64,000 nt of DNA from Cellulomonas sp. 73-145 (GTDB lineage Bacteria; Actinomycetota; Actinomycetes; Actinomycetales; Cellulomonadaceae). Positions 1-8,383 of the stretch are shown here, one piece after another (within the stretch, counting starts at the first letter, position 1; every line of letters begins with the position of its first letter). The position numbers were made by a program, and so were the translations under genes. The DNA lies in the NCBI GenBank assembly GCA_001898185.1, contig MKTI01000005.1, positions 372,001 through 436,000 of the forward strand, given 5' to 3'. Under the pieces are notes generated by a model. The model saw only the letters and a program-made list of their open reading frames with translations. It did no database searches and had not been told where the DNA came from.

Positions 1-413
1 GGGTGTGGCCGGGCAACCCGTGGACGCGCGCCTACCAGGCACGTCAGGAGACCGTCGGGGTGCAGCGTGCGGCCGGCTGGCTGTCCGGCGCGTGCCTGGT
101 GCTGCGACGGCGGGCGTTCGAGCAGGTCGGCGGCTTCGACGAGGACTACTTCATGTTCTTCGAGGACGTGGACCTCGGTGAGCGGCTCGGCGCCGCGGGC
201 TGGGTGAACCTCTACGTCCCGCAGGTGACCGTCACGCACATCGGCGGCACGTCGTGGCGGTCGCGACCCGCCCCGATGATCCGCGCTCACCACGCCAGCG
301 CCTGGCGGTACCTGTCCCGCCGGTACACCGGCTGGCGGCTGGCACCGGTGCGCCTGGTGCTGCGCAGTGGGCTGTGGCTGCGCGAGCAGGTGGAGCTCCG
401 CGCGGCACGCTGA
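1..413 (+). CDS. GT2 rhamnosyltransferase-like protein, C-terminal part
   Basis: This is the C-terminal 137 or so residues of a family 2 glycosyltransferase cut by the window edge; the frame is open to base 1. The visible part has the GT2 acceptor-side signature GGFDEDYFMFFEDVDLGER, followed by a His-containing strand and a basic tail, as in WbbL-type rhamnosyltransferases. In mycobacteria WbbL adds rhamnose to the lipid-linked GlcNAc that begins the wall-polysaccharide linker. The neighbouring WhiB2-type, TIGR03089, ManA and LCP genes resemble that mycobacterial neighbourhood, so a WbbL-like role is plausible but not proven. The gene converges on the DUF5719 gene with only 5 bases between stop codons. 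Confidence 0.85.
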   Translation, partial: VWPGNPWTRAYQARQETVGVQRAAGWLSGACLVLRRRAFEQVGGFDEDYFMFFEDVDLGERLGAAGWVNLYVPQVTVTHIGGTSWRSRPAPMIRAHHASAWRYLSRRYTGWRLAPVRLVLRSGLWLREQVELRAAR

Positions 414-418
414 GGCGG

Positions 419-1990
419 TCAGCCCAGTCCGACGTGCGGGTCCTGCCGGACGGCGATCCTGCCGGCAGCCGTCGGCTCGGGAGCCGGCAGCAGCAGGGAC
501 ACCAGCGTGCCGTCGGCCTGTGCCCGCTCCGCGACCAGCGCCCAGGACGCGTCGACGGGACCGTCCGTGGTGATCAGCGACACCCCGGCGACCTGCGTGG
601 GATCGGCGACCAGCTTCGCGAGCGGCCACGCCGCCGTCGTCCCGGCGTCGACGCTGACCTGGTGCTCGTCGAGCACGCTGCCGTCGGACCGGAGCAGGCG
701 CAGCGTCCCGGTGACGGAGGCGGCCGCGCCGGACCCCTGGGCCGTGGGGTCGCCGGACCGCGGCACCGCGCCCACGACGAGCGTGTCGACCGTCCCGGGC
801 GCAGGCACCACCAGCCCGGCAGCCGGTGGCGCGGCGGCGGCCCAGGCCCGCTCGACCCGCGGCTGGGTGTCCAGCGCACCGGGCGTCCCCACGCGCGAGT
901 ACTCCGCGGCGGCGACCACAGGCTGGTCCGCCTGGACGACGACCGTGTACTGCCCGGCGGGCAGCCCGCCGAGCGGGAGGTCGGTCACGGAACCGGCCGC
1001 CAGGTCCACGGTGCCGGCACCCGGCAGCGTGACCGGACCGTCGGACCCGAGAAGGCTCACCGTCGCCGTGGTGCCGCTGGCGCCCGGTGCGAGCAGTCGC
1101 AGCACCGGCGCGTCCGGGCTGTCCACCGTGGAGGCCTCCACGAGCAGCCCCGGGACGGTGACGCGCTGGGCCGGCGCGCTGCCGGGCACCACGAGGTCCG
1201 CACCGGCGGGTGTGAAGCCCCGGACGGCGCCGTCCTGCACCCAGGCGGACACCTGTCCCCCGGTGGCCCGCACGTGCACCGCGATCGACCGCTGCGCCGC
1301 CGCGACCGCCTCAAGGGTGACCGACCGGCTGCCGTGCGGCGGCACCACCTGCGAGCCGCCGGCCAGGTCGAGGCGTCCGTTGGGGCCCCACGCCTCGACA
1401 CCGACCTCGGCCGCCGTGCTGCCGGGGTTGACCAGCACCAGAACGGCCGTGCGGCCCAGGTCGGTCGAGCCGCCGACGAGCCACGCGTCCGAGGTCGGTG
1501 CCGTGCACGTCTCGGCCGAGAGGCCTCGCAGGTCGCCGTCGGTGACCAGGCCGACCGCGGTCGCAGCGACGCGTGCACCACCGGTGCTGCCGGGCTCGGC
1601 GCGCACGACGACAGGTCCCGTGGTGCCCGTGAGCGCTGCGGCAGGCACGTCCGACGACAGCGGTGCGAGCACCGCGGAGCTGCTGAGGGCACGCACCGTG
1701 CCGGCCCCGGACGTTCCCTCGTCGGGCGCCGAGAGCACGGACACCGAGGTGGCGGGCGGAACGGGCGCCGGGTTGAACTTCGAGCTGGAGGACGCCTTCG
1801 GCATGATCAGCGGGCCCGGGCACACCGCGGTGGCGGCGGAGGCGGGGACGGCGACCAGGGCCGGACCGTCCGCGGCGCTCCTCGGCGCCGGCAGCCGGCT
1901 CGCACCGACCACCGTGGCCGTCGCGAGCGCCAGGACCGCGACGCCGGACAGCACACGCAGCCCCCGCTGCACGGCGGGACGGGCGCTCAC
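419..1990 (-). CDS. DUF5719 family secreted or membrane-anchored protein
   Basis: The protein has 523 residues, with one hydrophobic segment near residues 10-30 and the rest a Ser/Thr/Val/Gly-rich extracytoplasmic domain of predicted beta character. This matches the actinobacterial DUF5719 family, whose function is unknown. The GTG start overlaps the stop of the upstream GT2/polytopic gene in a GTGA motif, so the two are translationally coupled and probably act together outside the membrane. An open frame continues upstream of this GTG, but it runs inside the preceding gene and lacks coding character, so the overlap decides the start. No catalytic motif is visible. Confidence 0.8.
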   Translation of the reverse strand: MSARPAVQRGLRVLSGVAVLALATATVVGASRLPAPRSAADGPALVAVPASAATAVCPGPLIMPKASSSSKFNPAPVPPATSVSVLSAPDEGTSGAGTVRALSSSAVLAPLSSDVPAAALTGTTGPVVVRAEPGSTGGARVAATAVGLVTDGDLRGLSAETCTAPTSDAWLVGGSTDLGRTAVLVLVNPGSTAAEVGVEAWGPNGRLDLAGGSQVVPPHGSRSVTLEAVAAAQRSIAVHVRATGGQVSAWVQDGAVRGFTPAGADLVVPGSAPAQRVTVPGLLVEASTVDSPDAPVLRLLAPGASGTTATVSLLGSDGPVTLPGAGTVDLAAGSVTDLPLGGLPAGQYTVVVQADQPVVAAAEYSRVGTPGALDTQPRVERAWAAAAPPAAGLVVPAPGTVDTLVVGAVPRSGDPTAQGSGAAASVTGTLRLLRSDGSVLDEHQVSVDAGTTAAWPLAKLVADPTQVAGVSLITTDGPVDASWALVAERAQADGTLVSLLLPAPEPTAAGRIAVRQDPHVGLG

Positions 1991-4900
1991 GAGCGACCTG
2001 CCCGGCGCCGGCGGATCGGCAGCGCGAGCAGCCCGGTGACCACCCCGGTCACGGCGAGCAGCGCCAACCACCCGGTCCGGGTCGGCGAGTCGTAGCGGAC
2101 CACCAGGTGACCTCCTGCAGCACCGACCTCGAACGTCTGGCGCCAGCCGAGCTGCACCGACCGCAGCGGTCGTCCGTCGAGCCACGCGTGCCAGCCGGGG
2201 TCGGCGCGCTCGGCCAGGACGAGGACCCGCGTGGTTGCACCGGCCGGGACGGTCGTGTCGACGTTCGCGTCGGTCGCTGCGACCGCGGTCACGGCCGTCG
2301 CCGGATCGGTCACGTCACCGGCGGCCTTCGCCAGGCGCGCCCACGACGTCACCACCGTCGGCGCCGGGGACCCGTCCGCGCCGACGGCCGGGCGCACCCG
2401 CCACAACGTCCCGGACGCGTTCTCGGTGACGCGTTCCAGTCCGGGGGTCGCGTCGAGCCGGCCGACGAGCTGCGCGCGCGCTGCGGCGGCGGGATCGGTG
2501 TCCGAGGTGCCGACCGGCAGCGGCGGGACGACCACGTGGGCGACCGCCAGGCCGCCGAGCGGGCCGGCGACGTCGCCGGGCGCCGTGCTCGTCAGCCGGG
2601 CTACCAGCGTGCGGAGCTCCGTGGTCGCCGGGTCGGCGGCGGCGACGGTCGCGGAACGCAGCCCGCCGCCCAGCGACCCCGTCTGGACCGCAGCAGCCTG
2701 GTCGACCAGGTCCAGACCGTCGCCCCGCAGCAGCTCCCACGACACGCCGTCGGTCGTCGCGCTGAGGGCGAGGACGCGTGATGCGTCGGCGCCCTGCTGG
2801 GCCTGCTGCGCCACGGCCGGCACGACCGGACGTCCGAGCGACCGCAGCGACGTCGCTCCGGGCGCCGTCCACACCCACGAGGCGAGCGAGCCGACCGCGA
2901 CCGCGACCACGACCACGCTCCCGAGCACCGCGAGCGGCTGGCGCCAGCCGAACGTCGACCGCGTCAGCCTCGCCTGCAGCCGGTCGGTGCCGAGGGTCGC
3001 CGCGGTCAGCAGACCGAGCAGCGCCAACGACAACGACGCACCGACCCAGGCCCGACCGACTCCGTCGGCGTCGTGCACGGCGGGCAGCTGCGCCTGCACC
3101 GTGGCGGCCGCCAGTCCGACGACGGCCACGAGCCACCCGACGCGCACGCCGCGGGCCACCGCAGCGCCGCGCAGCAGCGCCAGCACGGCGAGCAGCAGCA
3201 CGGTTCCGACGAGAGCCAGCGGCCAGACGGTGGCCAGCGTGCCGTGCAGCCCTGCCGGCACGAGGGCGCCGGGATCGGTCGGCACACCGAGCAGCCGCAG
3301 CAGCGGTCCGCTGGGGACGGACTGCGCGGGCAGACCGGGCTCGGCGAGCAGCAGCCGCAGCCCCGGCACCCCGCGGCGGACCACCTCGGCCAGCAACGGA
3401 CCCGCCAGCACGACGGCCGGGACCGGCACCAGCAGCAGCCGGCCCCGCCGACGGGGTGCCGTCGCGGCCGCCACCACCGCGAGCACGACGGCCGGGGCGA
3501 GCAGCACGGGTGCACCGGCGACCGCGACGGCGAGCGCGAGTGCGGCACCGGCCGCGCCGGCGACGGAGCCGGTCGGGTCCGGCGTCCCGACGAGAAGGGG
3601 TCCCGGCTCCGGTGTCGACTCCCCCAGGTGCACCGGCTCGCCGACGCTCTCCGTCGACGAACCGTCCGACGAGGCGGCGGCAGCGACCGGAGCGACGCCG
3701 ATGGTGCCGGCCGCCGAGGCGACACCGCCGGCGGGCGTCGGCGCCGGCCGGGGCGACGGGATCGCCGTGGTCGGCGCGGTCGACGCAACGGCCCCCGGCT
3801 CCGCGTCCTCGTCGAGGTCGACGATGCCGTCGTCCTCGTCGTCCCCCCGACGAACCGTGACCAGACCGGAGAGCACCTGGTCCACGCGCTGCACGCCGAC
3901 GGCGCGCGCCATGCCCAGCGCCACCCACGGCAGCGCGGCGTGGGCGACGACGGCGCCGAGGTGACCTCCGCCGATGCCGAGCAGGAGGGCGGGAGCGGCC
4001 GCCCAGACCAGTGCCGCCCACGCACGCACGCCCGCGGACCGGGTGGCCGCACCGGCAGCGGCCCAGGCGCCGATGCCGGACAGGACCACGGCACCGAGCA
4101 TCAGCACGTCCACCACGGCCTGCGTGTGCCCCGCCAGGAGAGTGAGCACCGTGAGCACCGTGAGCAGCGGGTCCGCCGGTGCGGCGTGCCCCAGACCGTC
4201 CCGCACCCAGCCGGAGGACGCCGCCTGCCACAGCTGCCCGACGGAGGACGAGCTCAGCGCGAGAGCACCCCCGACCAGGCGAGCCCCCGCACCCACGACC
4301 GGTCCGAGCAGCCGCCCGAAGGCCGCGAGCGACGCCACGAGGAGCACCGCCGTCAGCCCCAGGGCGGTCCACCGCCGGCGGGTCGCCATCGCGGCGAGCT
4401 CACCGAGCTCCAGCTCGGACGGGGCGCGCTGCACCTTCCGCGCCTCGAGCCGAGCGAGCCGCCGGTCCTGCTCCTGGGTCCACACGTCGCGCAGACCGGC
4501 CTGCAGCGGCCACAGGGTCCGCCTCGGCACGGCGCGGGTGCGGGCGGCGACCCGCCTCGCGCGGAGCACGGCCCCGGGTCTGCCGAGCGCCGCGAGACAG
4601 CCGGTCAGCTCGGCGACGGCGAGCCCGGGCTGCTTGACGGCCAGCTGACCGAGCGCGCGCACCACGGCCGCGAGCAGGCCGACGACGGCCACGAAGGGGA
4701 CGAGCGGCAGCGGTGCTGCGACGAGCCGGGCGTGCACCGCGGACCGCCGGCGGGCCGCGAACGACCGTCGCGGGTCGCCGAGGTCCGGCTCACCGTCACC
4801 GTCGAGGTCCGTCTCGGGGCCCGCGTCGGCGTCCCGCAGCCCTTGGTAGAGAGCCTGAGCGTGCCGCACGACCGCGGCCGGGACCACCACGACGCGGTGC

Positions 4901-5604
4901 CCTGCGAGACGCGCGCGGCGGGACAGGTCGAGCCCGTCACCGAACGGTCCGAGCGCAGCGTCGGTGCCGCGCAGCGCATCCCAGACGTCGCGCCGGACGA
5001 GCGCACCGGCGAGGCCGACGCCGAGCACGTCGGTACGCCCGTCGTGCTGCCCCTGGTCCAGCTCACCGGCCTCGACGTCGGACATCCGCCGGCCCCAGCG
5101 CGTGGTGCGCAGGCCGACCTCGAGCAGCCGCTCCGGTTCGGTCCACGTCCGCTGCTTGGCGCCGGCGACGGCGACCGACGGCGCGTGGCTCACCGCACGC
5201 ATCAGCTCGAGCAGGGCGGTCGGCGCCGGCGCGCTGTCGTCGTGGAGCAGCCACAGCCACGGCGTGGGCGACTCGCCGAGGGCCTCGGCCACCGTCAGCA
5301 GACCTCGCGTGACCGCCTGGCCGAAGGTCTTCGCCGCTGGTGCCGTCGTGCGCGCGAGCCGCGGTGCCGGGGCCGGGGAACCCGCGAACGCCTCGTCCAG
5401 CGCCGCAGCGACGCCGTCCGGCCCGCCGACGTCCACGACCAGGACCCGCAACGGGCGTCTGACCTGTGCCGCGAGGGCGGCGAGCGTCGTCGGCAGGTAC
5501 CGGGTGAGCCCCGCGGTGACGACGACGGCGGTCACCGGCGCCGTCACAGGGATAGACGACGTCGTCGTGGTGGGGGCGGCTGGGCCCTGGACGGTCTGCG
5601 TCAT
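1987..5604 (-). CDS. GT2 glycosyltransferase fused to a large polytopic membrane region
   Basis: The protein has 1205 residues. A GT2 catalytic domain covers roughly residues 25-290, with the nucleotide-binding strand VLVVDVGG, an LLHDDSAP motif in the DXD position, and a late RDVW/GDGLDLSRR acceptor segment. After this come many hydrophobic helices (from about 330 to the C-terminus). They are split by a low-complexity acidic and Ala/Pro/Ser-rich insert at about 620-740. A large loop near the C-terminus is probably extracytoplasmic. The gene lies 82 bases downstream of whiB2 and is coupled to the DUF5719 gene. The family is recurrent beside whiB in actinobacteria, and its polymer product is not known to me. 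The ATG is the only good start; its Shine-Dalgarno is weak. Confidence 0.85.
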   Translation of the reverse strand: MTQTVQGPAAPTTTTSSIPVTAPVTAVVVTAGLTRYLPTTLAALAAQVRRPLRVLVVDVGGPDGVAAALDEAFAGSPAPAPRLARTTAPAAKTFGQAVTRGLLTVAEALGESPTPWLWLLHDDSAPAPTALLELMRAVSHAPSVAVAGAKQRTWTEPERLLEVGLRTTRWGRRMSDVEAGELDQGQHDGRTDVLGVGLAGALVRRDVWDALRGTDAALGPFGDGLDLSRRARLAGHRVVVVPAAVVRHAQALYQGLRDADAGPETDLDGDGEPDLGDPRRSFAARRRSAVHARLVAAPLPLVPFVAVVGLLAAVVRALGQLAVKQPGLAVAELTGCLAALGRPGAVLRARRVAARTRAVPRRTLWPLQAGLRDVWTQEQDRRLARLEARKVQRAPSELELGELAAMATRRRWTALGLTAVLLVASLAAFGRLLGPVVGAGARLVGGALALSSSSVGQLWQAASSGWVRDGLGHAAPADPLLTVLTVLTLLAGHTQAVVDVLMLGAVVLSGIGAWAAAGAATRSAGVRAWAALVWAAAPALLLGIGGGHLGAVVAHAALPWVALGMARAVGVQRVDQVLSGLVTVRRGDDEDDGIVDLDEDAEPGAVASTAPTTAIPSPRPAPTPAGGVASAAGTIGVAPVAAAASSDGSSTESVGEPVHLGESTPEPGPLLVGTPDPTGSVAGAAGAALALAVAVAGAPVLLAPAVVLAVVAAATAPRRRGRLLLVPVPAVVLAGPLLAEVVRRGVPGLRLLLAEPGLPAQSVPSGPLLRLLGVPTDPGALVPAGLHGTLATVWPLALVGTVLLLAVLALLRGAAVARGVRVGWLVAVVGLAAATVQAQLPAVHDADGVGRAWVGASLSLALLGLLTAATLGTDRLQARLTRSTFGWRQPLAVLGSVVVVAVAVGSLASWVWTAPGATSLRSLGRPVVPAVAQQAQQGADASRVLALSATTDGVSWELLRGDGLDLVDQAAAVQTGSLGGGLRSATVAAADPATTELRTLVARLTSTAPGDVAGPLGGLAVAHVVVPPLPVGTSDTDPAAAARAQLVGRLDATPGLERVTENASGTLWRVRPAVGADGSPAPTVVTSWARLAKAAGDVTDPATAVTAVAATDANVDTTVPAGATTRVLVLAERADPGWHAWLDGRPLRSVQLGWRQTFEVGAAGGHLVVRYDSPTRTGWLALLAVTGVVTGLLALPIRRRRAGRS

Positions 5605-5686
5605 GCTCGCGCCATCATGCGACGCTGCCGGGTGCCTCCCCTGCTGCGACACTCCCGCGACGCCGTCGGCCTCGCGGAGGTGCTCG

Positions 5687-6019
5687 TCAGACGACACGCC
5701 GCTTGAGCTTGCGCCGCTCGCGCTCCGAGAGCCCGCCCCAGATGCCGAACCGCTCGTCGTTGGCCAGTGCGTACTCCAGGCACTCGGCCCGGACCTCGCA
5801 CTGCGTGCAGACCTTCTTGGCCTCGCGCGTCGAGCCACCCTTCTCCGGGAAGAAGGCCTCCGGGTCGGTCTGCGCGCACAGTGCGCGCTCCTGCCACCCC
5901 ATCAGGCCGTCGTCCTCGGCCTCCCCGAAGAGGGAGTGCACGTTGGACGCCGAGACCGACCCGACCACCTTCGCGTCCGACGGGAAGCTCTCGTCGTCGT
6001 CGTCGAGCAGGTTCCACAT
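5687..6019 (-). CDS. whiB2: WhiB2/WhmD-type iron-sulfur transcriptional regulator
   Basis: The 110-residue protein has the four WhiB cysteines at 48, 71, 74 and 80 (C-x22-C-x2-C-x5-C), which ligate a 4Fe-4S cluster. It also has the GIWGG turn at 92-96 and a basic DNA-contacting C-terminus. Its length, acidic N-terminus and the FFPEKGGST segment are those of WhiB2/WhmD, the type tied to septation and cell division in mycobacteria and streptomycetes. The ATG is preceded by a good GGAGG seven bases upstream. The upstream candidate at 6136 is rejected because it lies upstream of the transcription start predicted from the promoter at 6139-6167. Its placement between wall-glycan genes is typical. 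Confidence 0.95.
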   Translation of the reverse strand: MWNLLDDDDESFPSDAKVVGSVSASNVHSLFGEAEDDGLMGWQERALCAQTDPEAFFPEKGGSTREAKKVCTQCEVRAECLEYALANDERFGIWGGLSERERRKLKRRVV

Positions 6020-6138
6020 ACGTGCCTCCGTGCGGGTCTGGTGCTCGGTGCTGCCTGGGTCTGTGGGCTGTCCTCGGGCTGTCGAGTGGTCGAACCGGCC
6101 TGCCAGATCACTGCCCCGCGCCACCGCGGTTGCCATGA

Positions 6139-6167
6139 ATTACACGCGTGTCGTTCTGGGGAGTCAA
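6139..6167 (-). promoter_or_regulatory. Promoter of whiB2 (-35/-10)
   Basis: Read on the minus strand, TTGACT (6167-6162), a 17-base spacer and TGTAAT (6144-6139) form the best housekeeping-sigma promoter in the window. The predicted start near 6132 leaves a leader of about 110 bases before the whiB2 ATG, long enough for post-transcriptional control. Confidence 0.7.
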
Positions 6168-6230
6168 CCGGAGCCGTGGTATTTGTCCACCTCGTCCGGG
6201 GTGAATTCTCGACGGCCCGGCGTGTCGCCC

Positions 6231-6236
6231 TACCCT
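6231..6236 (+). promoter_or_regulatory. -10 element TACCCT for a leaderless TIGR03089 gene
   Basis: TACCCT fits the actinobacterial -10 rule TAnnnT and ends exactly six bases before the GTG start at 6243. No Shine-Dalgarno precedes the GTG, so a leaderless mRNA is the simplest reading. No convincing -35 is seen. Confidence 0.5.
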
Positions 6237-6242
6237 GACGGC

Positions 6243-7034
6243 GTGCCGACCCCCCCGCGTTCCGTCGCCGAGCTCCTCGCCCTGTTGACTGCCGACCCCG
6301 GCCGCCCGCGCCTGACGTGGTACTCAGGCGCCGGCGAGCGCGTCGAGCTGTCGGGGGCGGTGCTCGACAACTGGGTCTGCAAGACGGCGAACCTGCTGGT
6401 CGAAGAGTTCGATGCCGCGCCCGGCACGCATGTGCTGCTCGACCTGCCAGCGCACTGGCGCTCGGTGGTGTGGGCGCTGGCGGCGTGGCGCGTCGGCGCG
6501 TGCGTGGTGACGTCGGCGTTCGACGTCAGAGCCGTCGAGGGGACAGACGCGGCCGAGCCGTCCGACGGTCCCGGCCCGGCCGCCGACGTGGTCGTGACGG
6601 ATCGTCCGTCGGCGCACCGCGAGGCGCGGGACCTCGTCGTGGTCACGCTCGCCGCCCTCGCTCGGCGGTTCGACGGAGCCCTACCGGCGGGCGCCGTGGA
6701 CGCGGCGAGCGCCGTGATGACCTACTCGGACCGCATCGGCTGGTCGCCGGCGGTCGACCCTGCAGCGCCGGCACTGGCCACGCCGGCCGGGACGACGAGC
6801 CACGCGGCGCTGTTCTCCGACGCAGGGGACGCAGCAGCCGGCGCCACGGCGGCCGAGCGAGTTCTCCTCGAGGGCGTCGATCTCCCCGGCGCCCTGCGCA
6901 AGGTGCTCGCCGTGCTGGCTGGCGCCGGTTCCGTCGTGCTGCTGGACGTCGCGATGGCCACCGCGCTCCGCGCGGACGCGCCGCGCCGGACCGCCCTCGT
7001 CGCAAGCGAACGCGTCACGTCGGACCTTCTGTAG
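6243..7034 (+). CDS. TIGR03089 family protein (truncated AMP-binding-like fold)
   Basis: The protein has 263 residues. The first half (LTWYSGAGERVELSG, then WVCKTANLL and HVLLDLPAHWRSVVWALAAW) resembles the N-terminal subdomain of acyl-CoA synthetases. The AMP-binding P-loop and the C-terminal lid are absent, so adenylating activity is unlikely. This is the pattern of the actinobacterial TIGR03089 family (a mycobacterial member lies beside the LCP gene cpsA); its function is unknown. The GTG start is chosen for the leaderless arrangement, because the frame upstream runs antisense through whiB2. It is transcribed divergently from whiB2. Confidence 0.8.
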   Translation: MPTPPRSVAELLALLTADPGRPRLTWYSGAGERVELSGAVLDNWVCKTANLLVEEFDAAPGTHVLLDLPAHWRSVVWALAAWRVGACVVTSAFDVRAVEGTDAAEPSDGPGPAADVVVTDRPSAHREARDLVVVTLAALARRFDGALPAGAVDAASAVMTYSDRIGWSPAVDPAAPALATPAGTTSHAALFSDAGDAAAGATAAERVLLEGVDLPGALRKVLAVLAGAGSVVLLDVAMATALRADAPRRTALVASERVTSDLL

Positions 7035-7106
7035 AGGCCCTACCCCGCCGACCACCACCCCGCGACACGCTCTGAGCAACCACAGCAGGGGTCTACGACC
7101 AAGTCG

Positions 7107-8297
7107 TCACGGGACGTCAGCCTGAACCAGTCGCCCGCGACCCCGCACGGTGAGCCGCCCGTCGCTCGCCGGCACGAAGGCGGCCTGGCCCTGGGTCAGC
7201 GTCACGGTGCCGTCGTTCGACGTCGCCACCGTCAGCTCCCCCGCGAGCGCCAGCAGGATCCGCGGACCCCGGCCGGGCAGAGGATGGTCGTCGTCGTCGG
7301 CCAGCTCGGTGACGGACAGCTCGAAGTCGTCCACGGGCGCGTAGAACACCTTGGTCGCGCCGTGGAACACCTCGGGGGCGATCCGGATCGGAGGAGCCGC
7401 GACGTAGTCGACGTTGCGCAGCAGCTCCGGCACGTCCACGTGCTTGGGGGTCAGTCCCGCGCGCAGCACGTTGTCCGAGCTCGCCATGATCTCCACGCCG
7501 ACACCTTGCAGGTACGCGTGCACGCCACCCGCCGGGACGAACATCGCCTCGCCCGGCCGCAGCGTCACGGGGTTGAGCAGCATCGACGTCACCACCCCGG
7601 GGTCGCCGGGGTACTCCCGCTGCAGCAGCCCGACGGTGCGGTCGGTGCGCGGTGACGGCGACCCGTCGGCGAGCCGGGCCGCGACCGCGTCGGCCAGCCG
7701 GGCCACCTCCTCCGGACCGGGCCGGGTCGCCGGGTCGAGCAGCCGGGTGAACGCCTCGCGGATGCCCTCGGTGGACGGCTTCTCCACCAGCACCCCGTGG
7801 AGCTCCTTGGCGAGCGGGCAGTCGAGGCCCGCGAACATCTCCGCCGCCCGGCGCGGGGCGCGGAACCCGCACATCGCCTCGAACTGCGTCAGCGCGTAGA
7901 CCAGCTCGGGCTTGTGGTTCCGGTCCTTGTAGTTGCGGTGCGGCGCGTCGAGCGGGACGCCGGCGGCATCCTCCGCGTCGTAGCCGGCGCGGGCGGCGTC
8001 GATGTCCGGGTGCACCTGCAGCGAGAGCGGGTGCTCGGCGGCGATCACCTTGAGCAGGTACGGCAGCTGCGGGCCGAAGCGGTTGACCACGTCGAGGCCC
8101 AGCGCCTCGCGGGGGGTCCGCCGCAGCAGCTCGACCAGGTTCTCGAGCCCGTCGTCCAGCACCAGGGACGGGGCGGACGGGTGCGCGCCCATCCACGCCT
8201 CGGCGAGCACTCCGTCGTGCGTCAGCGCCAGCGTGTCCTGCAAAGCGTCGGGCGAGCCCCAGGCGTAGGCCTGGGTCGCCTGCGTGATCCTCAGCAC
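7107..8297 (-). CDS. manA: Mannose-6-phosphate isomerase, class I
   Basis: The 396-residue protein interconverts fructose-6-phosphate and mannose-6-phosphate in the cytoplasm, feeding GDP-mannose synthesis. The zinc-site motifs of type I phosphomannose isomerase are present: LSLQVHPD, NHKPELVYAL and PAGGVHAYLQG. The cupin-like C-terminal barrel is complete. The GTG start is chosen because GAGG lies about nine bases upstream and homologues begin at this LRITQATQAYAWGS segment. It is the last gene of a minus-strand run, 86 bases after the flippase gene. In this locus its product probably supplies the Gmd/perosamine route. Confidence 0.93.
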   Translation of the reverse strand: MLRITQATQAYAWGSPDALQDTLALTHDGVLAEAWMGAHPSAPSLVLDDGLENLVELLRRTPREALGLDVVNRFGPQLPYLLKVIAAEHPLSLQVHPDIDAARAGYDAEDAAGVPLDAPHRNYKDRNHKPELVYALTQFEAMCGFRAPRRAAEMFAGLDCPLAKELHGVLVEKPSTEGIREAFTRLLDPATRPGPEEVARLADAVAARLADGSPSPRTDRTVGLLQREYPGDPGVVTSMLLNPVTLRPGEAMFVPAGGVHAYLQGVGVEIMASSDNVLRAGLTPKHVDVPELLRNVDYVAAPPIRIAPEVFHGATKVFYAPVDDFELSVTELADDDDHPLPGRGPRILLALAGELTVATSNDGTVTLTQGQAAFVPASDGRLTVRGRGRLVQADVP

Positions 8298-8383
8298 GGG
8301 AACCTCGGGGTGGGTGAGCGGTTGCCGGGTGATGGTACCGAGGCGACGGTGGTCGGCGCGGCTCTCACGACCGCGGCCGACGT

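Noticed and set aside
409..423. GCTGA/TCAGC hairpin between the stops of the first two genes
   Set aside because: Only five base pairs and formed largely by the two stop codons; too weak to call a terminator.
254..2095. Very long antisense open frames across the DUF5719 and GT2/polytopic genes (also at 3073-5706)
   Set aside because: Arg/Pro/His-rich translations without domains, opposite clearly coding genes; typical high-GC shadows.
5601..6017. Open frame overlapping whiB2 that ends in ATGA on the start of the GT2/polytopic gene
   Set aside because: Out of frame with whiB2, Arg-rich with no conserved features; a by-product of high GC.
6020..6136. N-terminal extension of whiB2 beginning at the ATG at 6136
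   Set aside because: The predicted transcription start (near 6132) lies downstream of that ATG, and the ATG at 6019 has a good GGAGG.
7095..7107. ACGAC-CAA-GTCGT hairpin at the end of manA
   Set aside because: Five base pairs with a 3-base loop and no extension; could be chance.
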